Positions 52,419-61,067 of a stretch of DNA of 64,000 nt are shown one piece after another (position 1 is the stretch's first letter; each line of letters begins with the position of its first letter). Origin of the DNA: an uncultured Clostridia bacterium (GTDB lineage: Bacteria; Bacillota; Clostridia; TANB77; CAG-465). Where the stretch lies: assembly GCA_934149365.1 (NCBI GenBank), contig CAKPEI010000005.1, positions 45,718-109,717 on the forward strand. Direction: 5' to 3'. The notes under the pieces are model-generated. The model was not told the DNA's origin, did not search any database, and saw only the letters and a list, made by a program, of their open reading frames with translations. A program made the position numbers and the translations under genes.

Positions 52419-52931
52419 ATAAAACAAGATTTTTTAATTAATGAGCAAATAAAGGCTAGTACTGTTCAAGTAATTAGTGAAAAAGGTGAAAGACTAGGTC
52501 AAATGTCAATAAAAGAAGCTATTGATAAGGCATATGATGAAGACAAAGATTTGGTTTTAGTTGGTGCAAACAGTAACCCACCAGTTTGTAAAATACTTGA
52601 TTACAGTAAATTTAAATTTGAAATGGCCAAAAAGGAAAAAGAAGCTAGAAAAAAACAAAAAACAGCTGAATTAAAAGAAATTAGACTTTCAGCAAATATT
52701 GATACTCATGATTTAGAAGTTAAAGCAAAGAATGCTAATAAATTCTTAAAATCAGGTGATAAGGTTAAAGTTTCTTTAAGATTTAGAGGAAGAGAACTTA
52801 GCTTCGTAAATAAAGGAAGAGAATTAATAGATAAGTTTATTTCTTTAATAGAAGATGGCCAAGTAGAAAAAGAGCCAAAGCTTGAAGGAAAATTCTTAAA
52901 TGTTATAATATCACCAAAACAAAGCAAATAA
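52419..52931 (+). CDS. infC: Translation initiation factor IF-3
   Basis: A 170-residue IF-3, complete with SINEQ-like start (FLINEQIKASTVQVI), the Lys-rich linker helix and the C-terminal domain (KVSLRFRGRELSF). The only Shine-Dalgarno, GGGGGTG, is followed after seven bases by ATA at 52419, so I choose an AUA start; the in-frame ATT at 52413 is only three bases away, and the ATG at 52359 would lie in the leader terminator. Non-AUG starts are typical of infC and allow self-control by IF-3. Confidence 0.9.
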   Translation: MKQDFLINEQIKASTVQVISEKGERLGQMSIKEAIDKAYDEDKDLVLVGANSNPPVCKILDYSKFKFEMAKKEKEARKKQKTAELKEIRLSANIDTHDLEVKAKNANKFLKSGDKVKVSLRFRGRELSFVNKGRELIDKFISLIEDGQVEKEPKLEGKFLNVIISPKQSK

Positions 52932-52944
52932 GGAGGAATTAATT

Positions 52945-53142
52945 ATGCCAAAAATGAAAAGCCATAGCGGTACAAAGAAAAGAATTAAGATTACAAAATC
53001 TGGGCTAGCTAAGAAAACAACAGCAAATAGAGCTCACAAATTATCAGGTAAAAGTGCTAAGAGAAAGAGAAGCTTAAAAGAAGCAGCTTATGTTGATTCA
53101 GCAAATAGCAATGCAATGAAGAAATTATTACCATATAAGTAG
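52945..53142 (+). CDS. rpmI: Large ribosomal subunit protein L35
   Basis: A 65-residue basic protein, MPKMKSHSGTKKRIKITKSG at its start, typical bL35. AGGAGG precedes the ATG. Middle gene of infC-rpmI-rplT. Confidence 0.98.
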   Translation: MPKMKSHSGTKKRIKITKSGLAKKTTANRAHKLSGKSAKRKRSLKEAAYVDSANSNAMKKLLPYK

Positions 53143-53175
53143 AAAATATATTAAAGTAAGTTAGGAGGAATTATT

Positions 53176-53520
53176 GTGGCAAGAGTAAAAGGAGCAGTTA
53201 CAACAAGAGCAAGACATAAAAAAGTTTTAAAAAGAGCAAAAGGATATTATGGAGCAAAAAGCATAAGATTTAGAATGGCTAACCAAGCTGTTATGAAATC
53301 AGGTATGTATGCTTATGTTGGAAGAAAAAATAAAAAGAGAGATTTTAGAAGATTATGGATAGCTAGAATAAATGCAGCAGCTAGACAAAATGGAATGTCA
53401 TATAGCAAATTTATTTCTGGTTTAAAGAAAGCTAACATAAATATAAATAGAAAAATGTTAGCAGAAATGGCTGTATCAGATAGCCAAGGTTTTGCAGCAT
53501 TAGTTGAAAAAATAAAATAA
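53176..53520 (+). CDS. rplT: Large ribosomal subunit protein L20
   Basis: A 114-residue bL20 starting at GTG (ARVKGAVTTRARHKKVLKRA), with AGGAGG eight bases upstream. Besides its place in the 50S subunit it is the probable repressor of this operon through the leader at 52259-52404. Confidence 0.98.
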   Translation: MARVKGAVTTRARHKKVLKRAKGYYGAKSIRFRMANQAVMKSGMYAYVGRKNKKRDFRRLWIARINAAARQNGMSYSKFISGLKKANININRKMLAEMAVSDSQGFAALVEKIK

Positions 53521-53534
53521 TTGGAGGTATATTT

Positions 53535-54092
53535 ATGGTATTAGCCGGAGATTTTAGAAATGGAACAACTTTTGAAATGGACGGAAATGTTTATAGAATA
53601 GTTGAATTCCAACATGTTAAACCTGGAAAAGGTGCAGCATTTGTTAGAACTAAAATTAAAAACATAATAAACAATACAACAATGGAAAAAACATTCAATC
53701 CATCAGAAAAATTTGAAGAAGCTCAAATAACTATAACAGAAATGCAATATTTATATAATGATGGTGATAGTTATACATTCATGGATAACAATACATTTGA
53801 ACAAATTGAGTTATCTAAGGAAGATGTATCAGATATATTACCTTATTTAAAGGATAATATGAATGTAAAAGTATTATCATATAAGGGTAAAGTATTTGGA
53901 GTAGAGCCACCACTATTTGTAGAGCTTGAAGTAGTTTATACTGAGCCTGGAATAAAAGGAGCAACTTCTACAGGAACTACAAAACCTGCAAAAGTTGAAA
54001 CTGGTGTAGAATTTAATGTTCCAATTTTTGTTGAAATAGGAGATAGAATTCGTATTGATACAAGAACTGGTGAATACATGGAAAGATGTTAA
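53535..54092 (+). CDS. efp: Elongation factor P
   Basis: A 185-residue EF-P with three beta-barrel domains. The tip loop reads KPGKGAAF, with lysine 32 at the site modified in some bacteria; no modification gene is seen here. The end VGDRIRIDTRTGEY-like (IGDRIRIDTRTGEYMERC) is standard. EF-P relieves stalling at proline runs. GGAGG precedes the ATG; it may be co-transcribed with rplT (14-base gap). Confidence 0.97.
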   Translation: MVLAGDFRNGTTFEMDGNVYRIVEFQHVKPGKGAAFVRTKIKNIINNTTMEKTFNPSEKFEEAQITITEMQYLYNDGDSYTFMDNNTFEQIELSKEDVSDILPYLKDNMNVKVLSYKGKVFGVEPPLFVELEVVYTEPGIKGATSTGTTKPAKVETGVEFNVPIFVEIGDRIRIDTRTGEYMERC

Positions 54093-54106
54093 TAAAAATT
54101 TGAATG

Positions 54107-54138
54107 AAGCTAAGAAGTTTACTTAGCTTTATTTTTTT
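54107..54138 (+). terminator. Terminator of the infC-efp unit
   Basis: AAGCTAAG/CTTAGCTT stem with seven-base loop followed by TATTTTTTT. Confidence 0.9.
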
Positions 54139-54145
54139 ACATTTC

Positions 54146-54174
54146 TTGACACTTTACATAACCTATGCTAGAAT
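54146..54174 (+). promoter_or_regulatory. Promoter of miaB
   Basis: TTGACA (54146), 17 bases, TAGAAT (54169). Confidence 0.85.
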
Positions 54175-54196
54175 ATTTTGAGAAAAGGGTGGAAAA

Positions 54197-55588
54197 ATGA
54201 AATATACAATAAATTATGAAAATAGAGTAAAAGAACTGTTAGGGGATAAACAATATAAATATTATATTGATACTATGGGATGTGCATTAAATGAAAATGA
54301 TTCTATGAAGTATAGTGGGATTATGTCAAAAATGGGAATGGAAAGAACTCTTGATGTAGATGAAGCAAATATTATACTGTTTAACACATGTGCTATAAGA
54401 GAGAATGCGGAAGATAAACTTTATGGTAGACTTGGAACTCTAAAAAAGAGAAAAAGTGAAAACTCTGATTTATATATATGTATAGTAGGTTGTATGTCAC
54501 AGCAAGAACATGTTATAAATAAAATAAAAGAATCTTATAGATTTGTTGATGTACTTTTAGGTACTCATAGTATGCAGGACTTCGCCAAATCATTGTATAT
54601 GGCTATAAAAGAAAAGAAAAAAGTCGTTTCTTACGTGGAAGATAAAACAGAATTAGTAGAAGATATCCCTATTATATATGAAGATTCAGTAAAAGCTTCT
54701 GTATCAATAATATATGGTTGTAATAATTTTTGTTCATATTGTATAGTACCTTATGTTAGAGGAAGAGAAAAAAGTAGGCTTCCAGAAGATATATTAAAAG
54801 ATATTGAATACTTAGCTCAAAATGGTTATAAAGAAATAACGTTATTAGGGCAAAATGTAAATTCTTATGGAAATGACTTTAAAAAACAAAATATAGAAAA
54901 TTTGAAAGAATATAATTTTGTAAGTCTTCTTAAAGATATAGATAAAATAAGAGGTATAGAAGTTATAAAATTCATGTCCCCTCATCCAAAAGATTTTAGT
55001 GACGAATTAATTGAATATATAAATGAAAATAAAAAGATATCTAGACAAATACATTTACCTCTTCAATCAGGTAGCACAAAAATATTAAAGAGCATGAATA
55101 GAAAATATACTAAAGAATTATACTTAGATTTAGCAACAAAAATAAAAGAAAAAGTTCCAGATGTTAGTTTTTCAACTGATATAATTGTAGGTTTTCCAGG
55201 TGAAACAGAAGAAGATTTTTTAGAAACATTAGATGTAGTAAAAAAGATTAAATTTAGTCAGATATATATGTTTATATACTCTATAAGAAAAGGAACTGTT
55301 GCAGAAAAGATGGAAAATCAAATAGATGAAAAGATAAAAGTAAACAGATTAGAAAGACTAAAAAAACTATTTGAAGAAACGTTAAATGAGGAAAATGAAA
55401 CGTATATAGGAAGAACATTTGAAATTTTAGTTGAAGGAAAAAGTAAAAATAATGAAAAAATGTATTCAGGTAGAACTCCATCAAATAAAGTTGTAGTATT
55501 TCACGGGTCAGAAGAAGATGTAGGGCAAATTAAAAATGTGAAAATTATAGAAAATAATTTATGGTATTTAACTGGACAAATTTTGTAA
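54197..55588 (+). CDS. miaB: tRNA-2-methylthio-N6-dimethylallyladenosine synthase
   Basis: A 463-residue radical-SAM methylthiotransferase that modifies A37 of tRNAs reading UNN codons. The N-terminal cluster cysteines are in DTMGCALNEND, FNTCAIRENA and VGCMSQQE; the radical-SAM motif is CNNFCSYC; a TRAM-like domain ends the protein (FEILVEGKSKNNEKMYSGRTPSNKVV). GGGTGG precedes the ATG. Confidence 0.94.
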   Translation: MKYTINYENRVKELLGDKQYKYYIDTMGCALNENDSMKYSGIMSKMGMERTLDVDEANIILFNTCAIRENAEDKLYGRLGTLKKRKSENSDLYICIVGCMSQQEHVINKIKESYRFVDVLLGTHSMQDFAKSLYMAIKEKKKVVSYVEDKTELVEDIPIIYEDSVKASVSIIYGCNNFCSYCIVPYVRGREKSRLPEDILKDIEYLAQNGYKEITLLGQNVNSYGNDFKKQNIENLKEYNFVSLLKDIDKIRGIEVIKFMSPHPKDFSDELIEYINENKKISRQIHLPLQSGSTKILKSMNRKYTKELYLDLATKIKEKVPDVSFSTDIIVGFPGETEEDFLETLDVVKKIKFSQIYMFIYSIRKGTVAEKMENQIDEKIKVNRLERLKKLFEETLNEENETYIGRTFEILVEGKSKNNEKMYSGRTPSNKVVVFHGSEEDVGQIKNVKIIENNLWYLTGQIL

Positions 55589-55610
55589 TTAATATAAATA
55601 AATGTAATAA

Positions 55611-55660
55611 AAAATAACTTATCCAATATATTTAGAATATATGGATAAGTTATTTTTTTG
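55611..55660 (+). terminator. Terminator of miaB
   Basis: A 14-base repeat AAAATAACTTATCC/GGATAAGTTATTTT with extra inner pairing, ending in seven T. The next gene's Shine-Dalgarno follows at once. Confidence 0.92.
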
Positions 55661-55670
55661 AGGTGAAAGT

Positions 55671-56708
55671 ATGGAAGGAATAGTTGCCAAAAGATGCTTA
55701 AGACAAAGTAGCATAGGAAAAGAGATGTATGGTAGTAGAGTAAATAAGAAAAATATATTGAATGAAATTTATAGAAAGAATGATACAATAAGTAAATCTT
55801 TAAATAAAGAAGAAAGTAATACACGAAATCTTTTTGAAAAATTTATCTTCAAAACTAAGATGAAGTTGTGGATACAATCAATTAGTGCTATGTGTATTCT
55901 TATATTACTAATAGTTGTTAGCATGCTTAATGTTAGTGTTATTGATAACAATAAATATGTAATTATTTTGAAAAAAGAATATGGCAAAAATTATTCTTTA
56001 GGATATATAAAGTCAAAAGCTAAAAGCGGAATAAAGTATGGTTATAAAGGACTAAAATATGTTGTTTCAGATAGAGTAGAAAATAAATTTAGAGGAATAT
56101 ATAGTGATATAAAAAATATATTTAAAAAAGAAAATAATAATAACGTAGTTATATATGAAGAAATTAAAGACAATCAGCTTAGTGAAACTAGTGATGACGT
56201 AAAAAATGGCGTAGGAGTAAGCATAGATGAAAATGTCCAAAGTATAGATATATCAGATGTAAAAGAAGAAAGTAGTGCCATTAGTATAGAAGATAGCAGC
56301 TTAGAATATATTAAAAATAATAACATTAAATTTATAATGCCAACAAAAGGAACGATTTCATCTGGCTATGGAGCAAGGGAAGTAATATTTAAAGATATAG
56401 ATTCTTATCATACTGGGTTAGATATAGCAAATAAAAAGGGAACAGACATAGTTGCTGCTACAGATGGTGTAGTAACAAAAGTTGCTAACAACAAATATAA
56501 TGGTAATTTTATAGAAATAACATATAAAGATATTATAACTAAATATGCACATATGGATAGTGTTAGTGTAAAAAAAGGAAAAGAAATTAAAGCTGGAGAA
56601 AAAATAGGTGTAATGGGAGAAACAGGATATGCTACAGGACCACATTTGCATTTTGAAGTAGTTGTAAATGGCATAAAAATAGATCCTGCTAAGGTATTAA
56701 ATTTATAA
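55671..56708 (+). CDS. spoIVFA: SpoIVFA-like membrane protein with M23 (LytM) domain
   Basis: A 345-residue protein with one membrane segment (about 67-90), a charged linker and a C-terminal M23 peptidase domain. The zinc ligands look intact: H247 and D251 (HTGLD), H294 (YAHMD) and HLH at 325-327. In Bacillus SpoIVFA holds and restrains the SpoIVFB protease in the outer forespore membrane; the gene next door supports this call. An intact metallopeptidase site also allows a wall-hydrolase role. GAGGTG precedes the ATG. Confidence 0.78.
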   Translation: MEGIVAKRCLRQSSIGKEMYGSRVNKKNILNEIYRKNDTISKSLNKEESNTRNLFEKFIFKTKMKLWIQSISAMCILILLIVVSMLNVSVIDNNKYVIILKKEYGKNYSLGYIKSKAKSGIKYGYKGLKYVVSDRVENKFRGIYSDIKNIFKKENNNNVVIYEEIKDNQLSETSDDVKNGVGVSIDENVQSIDISDVKEESSAISIEDSSLEYIKNNNIKFIMPTKGTISSGYGAREVIFKDIDSYHTGLDIANKKGTDIVAATDGVVTKVANNKYNGNFIEITYKDIITKYAHMDSVSVKKGKEIKAGEKIGVMGETGYATGPHLHFEVVVNGIKIDPAKVLNL

Positions 56709-56709
56709 T

Positions 56710-57327
56710 ATGGGTATTAATATTAGAATAAAACAAATTTTATTAGAGATAGAATATTTATTAATAATAACATTACTTGTGTCTAGTATTTCAAAAACGG
56801 TAATTAATTATTTGGATAAATATTATATTTGTCTCCTCTTTGTAATATATCACGAGTTATCGCATGTATTTGTGGGGAGTTTAGTTGGTAAAAAGTTGAG
56901 AAAAGTTTTCTTGGGAATATCTGGGATGACAGCATACTTTAAGTATGAATATCTTGAGAAAAAAAGAATAGATTATTTTAAAGAAACTGCAATATTTCTT
57001 GCTGGACCAATTTCTAATATAATAATTGCGACAATTTTCTACAGAATTAAATTTGTATTTGAAATTAATATATTTTTAGCATTTTTAAATTTAATTCCTA
57101 TATATCCTCTTGATGGGTACAATGCATTAAAGGCTATATGTAGTGGTATATTTTTTAATAAGAAAGATGCGATAAATGTAATAATAAATAAAATTTCTAT
57201 AATCTTTTTAATACTAATTTCCATATTTTGTATTACTATTTTTTATAAATACAAAAACTTTTCAAGTGTTATATATTTGGTATATATTTTGATGCTAAAT
57301 GTAAAAAATAACAGCAAAATGGGATAA
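56710..57327 (+). CDS. spoIVFB: SpoIVFB-like intramembrane metalloprotease (M50)
   Basis: A 205-residue site-2 protease with several membrane segments. HELSH (residues 48-52) gives two zinc ligands and the glutamate, and NLIPIYPLDG (with Asp 135) the third. In Bacillus SpoIVFB cleaves pro-sigma-K in the mother cell. It begins one base after the spoIVFA-like stop, so the two are coupled. It is shorter than Bacillus SpoIVFB and has no CBS domain. Confidence 0.82.
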   Translation: MGINIRIKQILLEIEYLLIITLLVSSISKTVINYLDKYYICLLFVIYHELSHVFVGSLVGKKLRKVFLGISGMTAYFKYEYLEKKRIDYFKETAIFLAGPISNIIIATIFYRIKFVFEINIFLAFLNLIPIYPLDGYNALKAICSGIFFNKKDAINVIINKISIIFLILISIFCITIFYKYKNFSSVIYLVYILMLNVKNNSKMG

Positions 57328-57393
57328 AAAGGAAATTATCAGATAATGTGACAAATAAGTTACAAAAATATTACAAAAAATCCTCCAAAACTA

Positions 57394-57422
57394 TTGCATT
57401 TTTGTAAGAAAAAATGTATTAT
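57394..57422 (+). promoter_or_regulatory. Promoter of ftsA-ftsZ
   Basis: TTGCAT (57394), 17 bases, TATTAT (57417), about 29 bases before the ftsA ATG. Confidence 0.65.
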
Positions 57423-57450
57423 ATACGTAATGAAATTGGAGGGAGATTAA

Positions 57451-58731
57451 ATGGCAATTGGTGACATTATAGTTTCACTTGACATTGGGGCTTCCAAGAC
57501 AGCTGCTGTGGTAGGACAAGTCAATAAATTTAATGAAATTGAAGTGATTGGGTATGGTCTATCAGATTCTGAGGGAATAACCAAAGGAAGAATAATAAAT
57601 AAAGAAGCAGTTGCGAGTTCTATTGTTAAAGCTATAACTGAAGCAGAAGAGACTTCAGGACTTTATATAAATTCAGCTTACGTTAATATAAAGGGAATGA
57701 ACGTAAGAATTGAAAAAATAAAGTGTAGAGGAAATGTTACAAGACCTGATGATGGTTTATCAATAGATGATATATATACATTATTTAAGCAAGTTCAGGC
57801 TGGTATAAAAGTTAATAACAATGAACAAGTCATAGACTTAATTCCATACAAATACTTTGTAAATGATAGGGAATATAAAGAGGAACCAATAGGGGCATTT
57901 GCAAAAGAATTTGGAGTAGATTTAGACGTAGTAATAGCAAATGGCGATTATATAAAAGATGTAATTGAAACTTTGGATAAGGCAGAACTTAAAATAGATG
58001 GTATTATATTGGAAACACTTGCTACTTCCAACGTAGTTTTGATGCCAGAAGAAAAAGATATGGGAGTTTTGATGCTTGATATGGGTGCATCACATACTGA
58101 CATATCTGTGTATAAAGATTCAAGGCTAGAATTTTATGAGACACTTCCAATAGGTGGACATCACATAACTAATGATATAGCAATGACACTTGGAATATCT
58201 CAAGAAGAAGCAGAAAGGTTAAAAAGGCAATATAATTTAGCAATTGAAGCTATGATTTCTAACAATCATGAGATAAAATTAAATTCTGTTAAATCTAATA
58301 ACATAGAAGATAGCAAAAAGAAATGTAGTGATGTTGTAAGAATAATAGAAGCAAGAATAAAAGAAGTTTATCAGATAATAAGAAGAGTATTGGCTGATAA
58401 TAATATGATAGGAAAATATGACTGTTTAGTTTTGACAGGACAAGGTATTAGTAATATTGTGGGAGTTGAAGAGCTTGCTGTTTTAACTCTTAAAGTAGGA
58501 CAAGTAAGAATATGTAGTCCAAAATTAATAAATGTTATAAAGCCACAACATACGGTTGCGTTTGGAATGGTTAAATATATATCAGGTATAGGTCTTAGTA
58601 AACATGTTAATAGTGATGTTGAAATAATAACCGAGCCTGGATTAAAGCAAAAAATAGCTGGATTTTTTAAAGATACAAAAGAGAAGTTTAAAAACTTGCT
58701 AAAGAAAGATGATGAAAATATAGATATTTAA
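57451..58731 (+). CDS. ftsA: Cell division protein FtsA
   Basis: A 426-residue actin-like protein that ties FtsZ to the membrane. It has VSLDIGASKTAAVVG (phosphate 1), MLDMGASHTDISVY (phosphate 2) and LVLTGQGISNIVGVEEL (adenosine region), plus a C-terminal amphipathic Lys/Phe-rich helix (KQKIAGFFKDTKEKFKNLL). GGAGGGAG precedes the ATG. It is 15 bases from ftsZ. Confidence 0.94.
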   Translation: MAIGDIIVSLDIGASKTAAVVGQVNKFNEIEVIGYGLSDSEGITKGRIINKEAVASSIVKAITEAEETSGLYINSAYVNIKGMNVRIEKIKCRGNVTRPDDGLSIDDIYTLFKQVQAGIKVNNNEQVIDLIPYKYFVNDREYKEEPIGAFAKEFGVDLDVVIANGDYIKDVIETLDKAELKIDGIILETLATSNVVLMPEEKDMGVLMLDMGASHTDISVYKDSRLEFYETLPIGGHHITNDIAMTLGISQEEAERLKRQYNLAIEAMISNNHEIKLNSVKSNNIEDSKKKCSDVVRIIEARIKEVYQIIRRVLADNNMIGKYDCLVLTGQGISNIVGVEELAVLTLKVGQVRICSPKLINVIKPQHTVAFGMVKYISGIGLSKHVNSDVEIITEPGLKQKIAGFFKDTKEKFKNLLKKDDENIDI

Positions 58732-58746
58732 GAGGAGGAAAAAGCA

Positions 58747-59844
58747 ATGGGAGAGATTATAAATCAATCTGGAACAGCTACTATTAAGGTAATAGGAGTA
58801 GGCGGCGCAGGAGGCAATGCTGTTAATAGAATGGTTGACGCTGGTTTAAGAGGTGTTGAGTTTATTGCAGTAAACACAGATAAGCAAGCATTAGATGTTT
58901 CTAAAGCAGCAGGTAAAATTCAAATAGGAGATAAACTTACAAGAGGCCTTGGTGCAGGCGGAGATCCTAGCGTAGGAGAGTGTAGTGCGGAAGAGTCAAA
59001 GTCTGAAATTGCAGAAGCAATAAAAGGTGCAGATATGGTATTTGTAACATCTGGAATGGGTGGAGGAACAGGTACAGGTGCTGCTCCAATAGTTGCAGAA
59101 ATAGCAAAAGAAATGGGAATACTAACAGTAGGTGTCGTAACAAAACCATTTCCTTTTGAAGGAAAAAGAAGAATGAGACAAGCCGAAAATGGTATAGAAC
59201 AACTAAAACAAAATGTTGATACATTAATTACTATCCCAAATGAAAAATTACTTCAGGTTGTTGAAAAACAAACTTCTGTAGTAGAGGCATTAAAAATGGC
59301 TGATGATGTTCTTCGTCAAGGTGTACAAGGTATATCAGATTTGATTACAGTTCCAGGACTAGTAAATCTAGATTTTGCAGATGTAAAGACAATAATGATG
59401 GATGCTGGTGTAGCTCATATGGGTATAGGTAGAGCAACAGGTGAAAACAGAGCTCAAGAAGCTGCAAGACAAGCAATACATAGTCCACTTTTAGAAACTT
59501 CTATAGAAGGTGCAGGTGGAGTATTAATTAATATAACAGGTGGAAAAGATTTAGGTCTACTTGAAATAAATGAAGCTGCAGAATTAGTACAAAAATCTGT
59601 AGATCCTGATGCAAACATTATATTCGGTGCTGTAATAGATGAAACAATAGAAAATGAAATAGTTATTACTGTTATTGCAACTGGATTTAATAAATGGGCA
59701 TTGGATGAAACTACAGCAAATAAATTTGTAGAAAACGTAAAAAATAATTCTTTCGAAACAACAAGTTATGGAAATACTCAAACAAGAATGGATACATATT
59801 CAAATGATTGGGATATTCCTCCTTTCTTAAGAAATAGAGAATAA
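58747..59844 (+). CDS. ftsZ: Cell division protein FtsZ
   Basis: A 365-residue tubulin-like GTPase that forms the division ring. The signature GGGTGTGAAP is at residues 105-114. The short linker ends with DWDIPPFLRNRE, the C-terminal peptide that binds FtsA. GAGGAGG precedes the ATG. A terminator follows closely. Confidence 0.98.
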   Translation: MGEIINQSGTATIKVIGVGGAGGNAVNRMVDAGLRGVEFIAVNTDKQALDVSKAAGKIQIGDKLTRGLGAGGDPSVGECSAEESKSEIAEAIKGADMVFVTSGMGGGTGTGAAPIVAEIAKEMGILTVGVVTKPFPFEGKRRMRQAENGIEQLKQNVDTLITIPNEKLLQVVEKQTSVVEALKMADDVLRQGVQGISDLITVPGLVNLDFADVKTIMMDAGVAHMGIGRATGENRAQEAARQAIHSPLLETSIEGAGGVLINITGGKDLGLLEINEAAELVQKSVDPDANIIFGAVIDETIENEIVITVIATGFNKWALDETTANKFVENVKNNSFETTSYGNTQTRMDTYSNDWDIPPFLRNRE

Positions 59845-59855
59845 TATGCTATATG

Positions 59856-59889
59856 AACAAACTTGTATTTTTATGCAAGTTTGTTTTTT
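59856..59889 (+). terminator. Terminator of ftsZ
   Basis: AACAAACTTG/CAAGTTTGTT ten-pair stem with ten-base loop followed by T run. Confidence 0.92.
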
Positions 59890-59917
59890 AAATAATGTGT
59901 TTATAGATGGGGTTAAG

Positions 59918-60919
59918 ATGAAAAAAATTGATAACAAATATATTAAAAAAGAAAATAAAAAGAAGATAGTTAATATAATATTATCTATTTTAATATTGTT
60001 AATAGCGTTTCTTTTCAAAGATATGAGAGAAGAAAGTATAAAAGAAGCAAATGAAAAAGTTACAGATCTGAATTCTATAATAATAAGTAGCGAAGATAAG
60101 ACGGATAAAAAAGCTTACATAGATGTAAAATATAAACCATATAAATTTGCAGTAAGCGATGATACCGTAAATAGTTATTACATAATATCTGATGAAAAAT
60201 ATATGTACATTGCATACATGTCACCAGAAGATGAAACTAAATTAAATAATGGAGATTTTGAAAATAGTTCTGTTAAAATTGAAGGGATTACAGAATTAAC
60301 ATCAGATGAGATTAAAAAGTTAGCTGTTGATACATATAATGAAAGTGTGGAAGAAAGTAATAAGATTTCAATGGAAGAGTTTAATGATTATTTTGGACCT
60401 ATTTATTTGAATACAACTATATCTCAAACTTCGGATACATCTTTTTATAGCACTATATATGTATTGTTAATATTGGCAGGCGTAATAACTTTTTGTATAA
60501 ATTTATATAAATTGATAGCTTTTAGAAACAGCATGAAAAAACTAAAAGAAAATGATGAAATATTAAATGAGATGAATGATGAAAAATCCTTTTATTATGA
60601 GAAGACTCATTTATGTTTAACAGAAAATTATATAGTTACGTTTAATGGGAGAATAAACGCCATTAAATATGAAGATGTAGTTTGGATGTACCGTTTTGAA
60701 CAAAGAGTAAATGGTATTAAATCAAACCAATGCATTAAAATAATGAATAATAGAGGAAAGACATATAGTATTGCAGAGATTGATTTGGTAACAAAGAAAA
60801 AGAAAGAAATATATGAAGAAATTTGGAAAAACATAGTTGAAAAGAACGACAAGATAGTGCTAGGATATACACAAGAAAATATAAAACAAATGAAAGAACT
60901 TTATAAAAAGAAAAAATAG
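59918..60919 (+). CDS. Membrane protein of unknown function between ftsZ and spoIIGA
   Basis: A 333-residue protein with two membrane segments (about 22-40 and near 185-205), a polar domain between them that is probably outside, and a cytoplasmic C-terminal domain (starting LTENYIVTFNGRINAIKYEDVVWMY) of beta-strand character, ending in a Lys-rich tail. The ATG at 59918 follows GGGG by five bases; the frame is open upstream to 59846 but that part crosses the ftsZ terminator. No family could be named with confidence. Confidence 0.75.
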   Translation: MKKIDNKYIKKENKKKIVNIILSILILLIAFLFKDMREESIKEANEKVTDLNSIIISSEDKTDKKAYIDVKYKPYKFAVSDDTVNSYYIISDEKYMYIAYMSPEDETKLNNGDFENSSVKIEGITELTSDEIKKLAVDTYNESVEESNKISMEEFNDYFGPIYLNTTISQTSDTSFYSTIYVLLILAGVITFCINLYKLIAFRNSMKKLKENDEILNEMNDEKSFYYEKTHLCLTENYIVTFNGRINAIKYEDVVWMYRFEQRVNGIKSNQCIKIMNNRGKTYSIAEIDLVTKKKKEIYEEIWKNIVEKNDKIVLGYTQENIKQMKELYKKKK

Positions 60920-60930
60920 AATATTTGTTT

Positions 60931-60963
60931 AAGTACAGGTTATAAAAAACTTGTACTTTTTTT
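60931..60963 (+). terminator. Terminator of the 59918 gene
   Basis: AAGTACAGGTT/AACTTGTACTT (one G-T pair) followed by seven T. Confidence 0.88.
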
Positions 60964-61017
60964 ATGTGACAATTTTACTCTTAATTCGAATTTTATTTCT
61001 TGATTTAATGATTTAAT

Positions 61018-61050
61018 TCTACATTTTTTATTCTGTAAAACAACTATAAT
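61018..61050 (+). promoter_or_regulatory. Possible Spo0A-controlled promoter of spoIIGA
   Basis: TATAAT at 61045-61050 lies 18 bases before the TTG start with no good -35 at normal distance. TTCTACA at 61018-61024 differs by one base from the Spo0A box TTCGACA. In Bacillus the spoIIG promoter is also an odd sigma-A promoter activated by Spo0A, so this is plausible but unproven. Confidence 0.35.
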
Positions 61051-61067
61051 ATTTTTAAGGTGATTAA

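Noticed and set aside
55615..55652. TTATCC and GGATAA near miaB as DnaA boxes
   Set aside because: They are the two arms of the miaB terminator and lack the CACA end of a box.
59846..59917. N-terminal extension of the 59918 gene
   Set aside because: It reads through the ftsZ terminator hairpin and has no Shine-Dalgarno.
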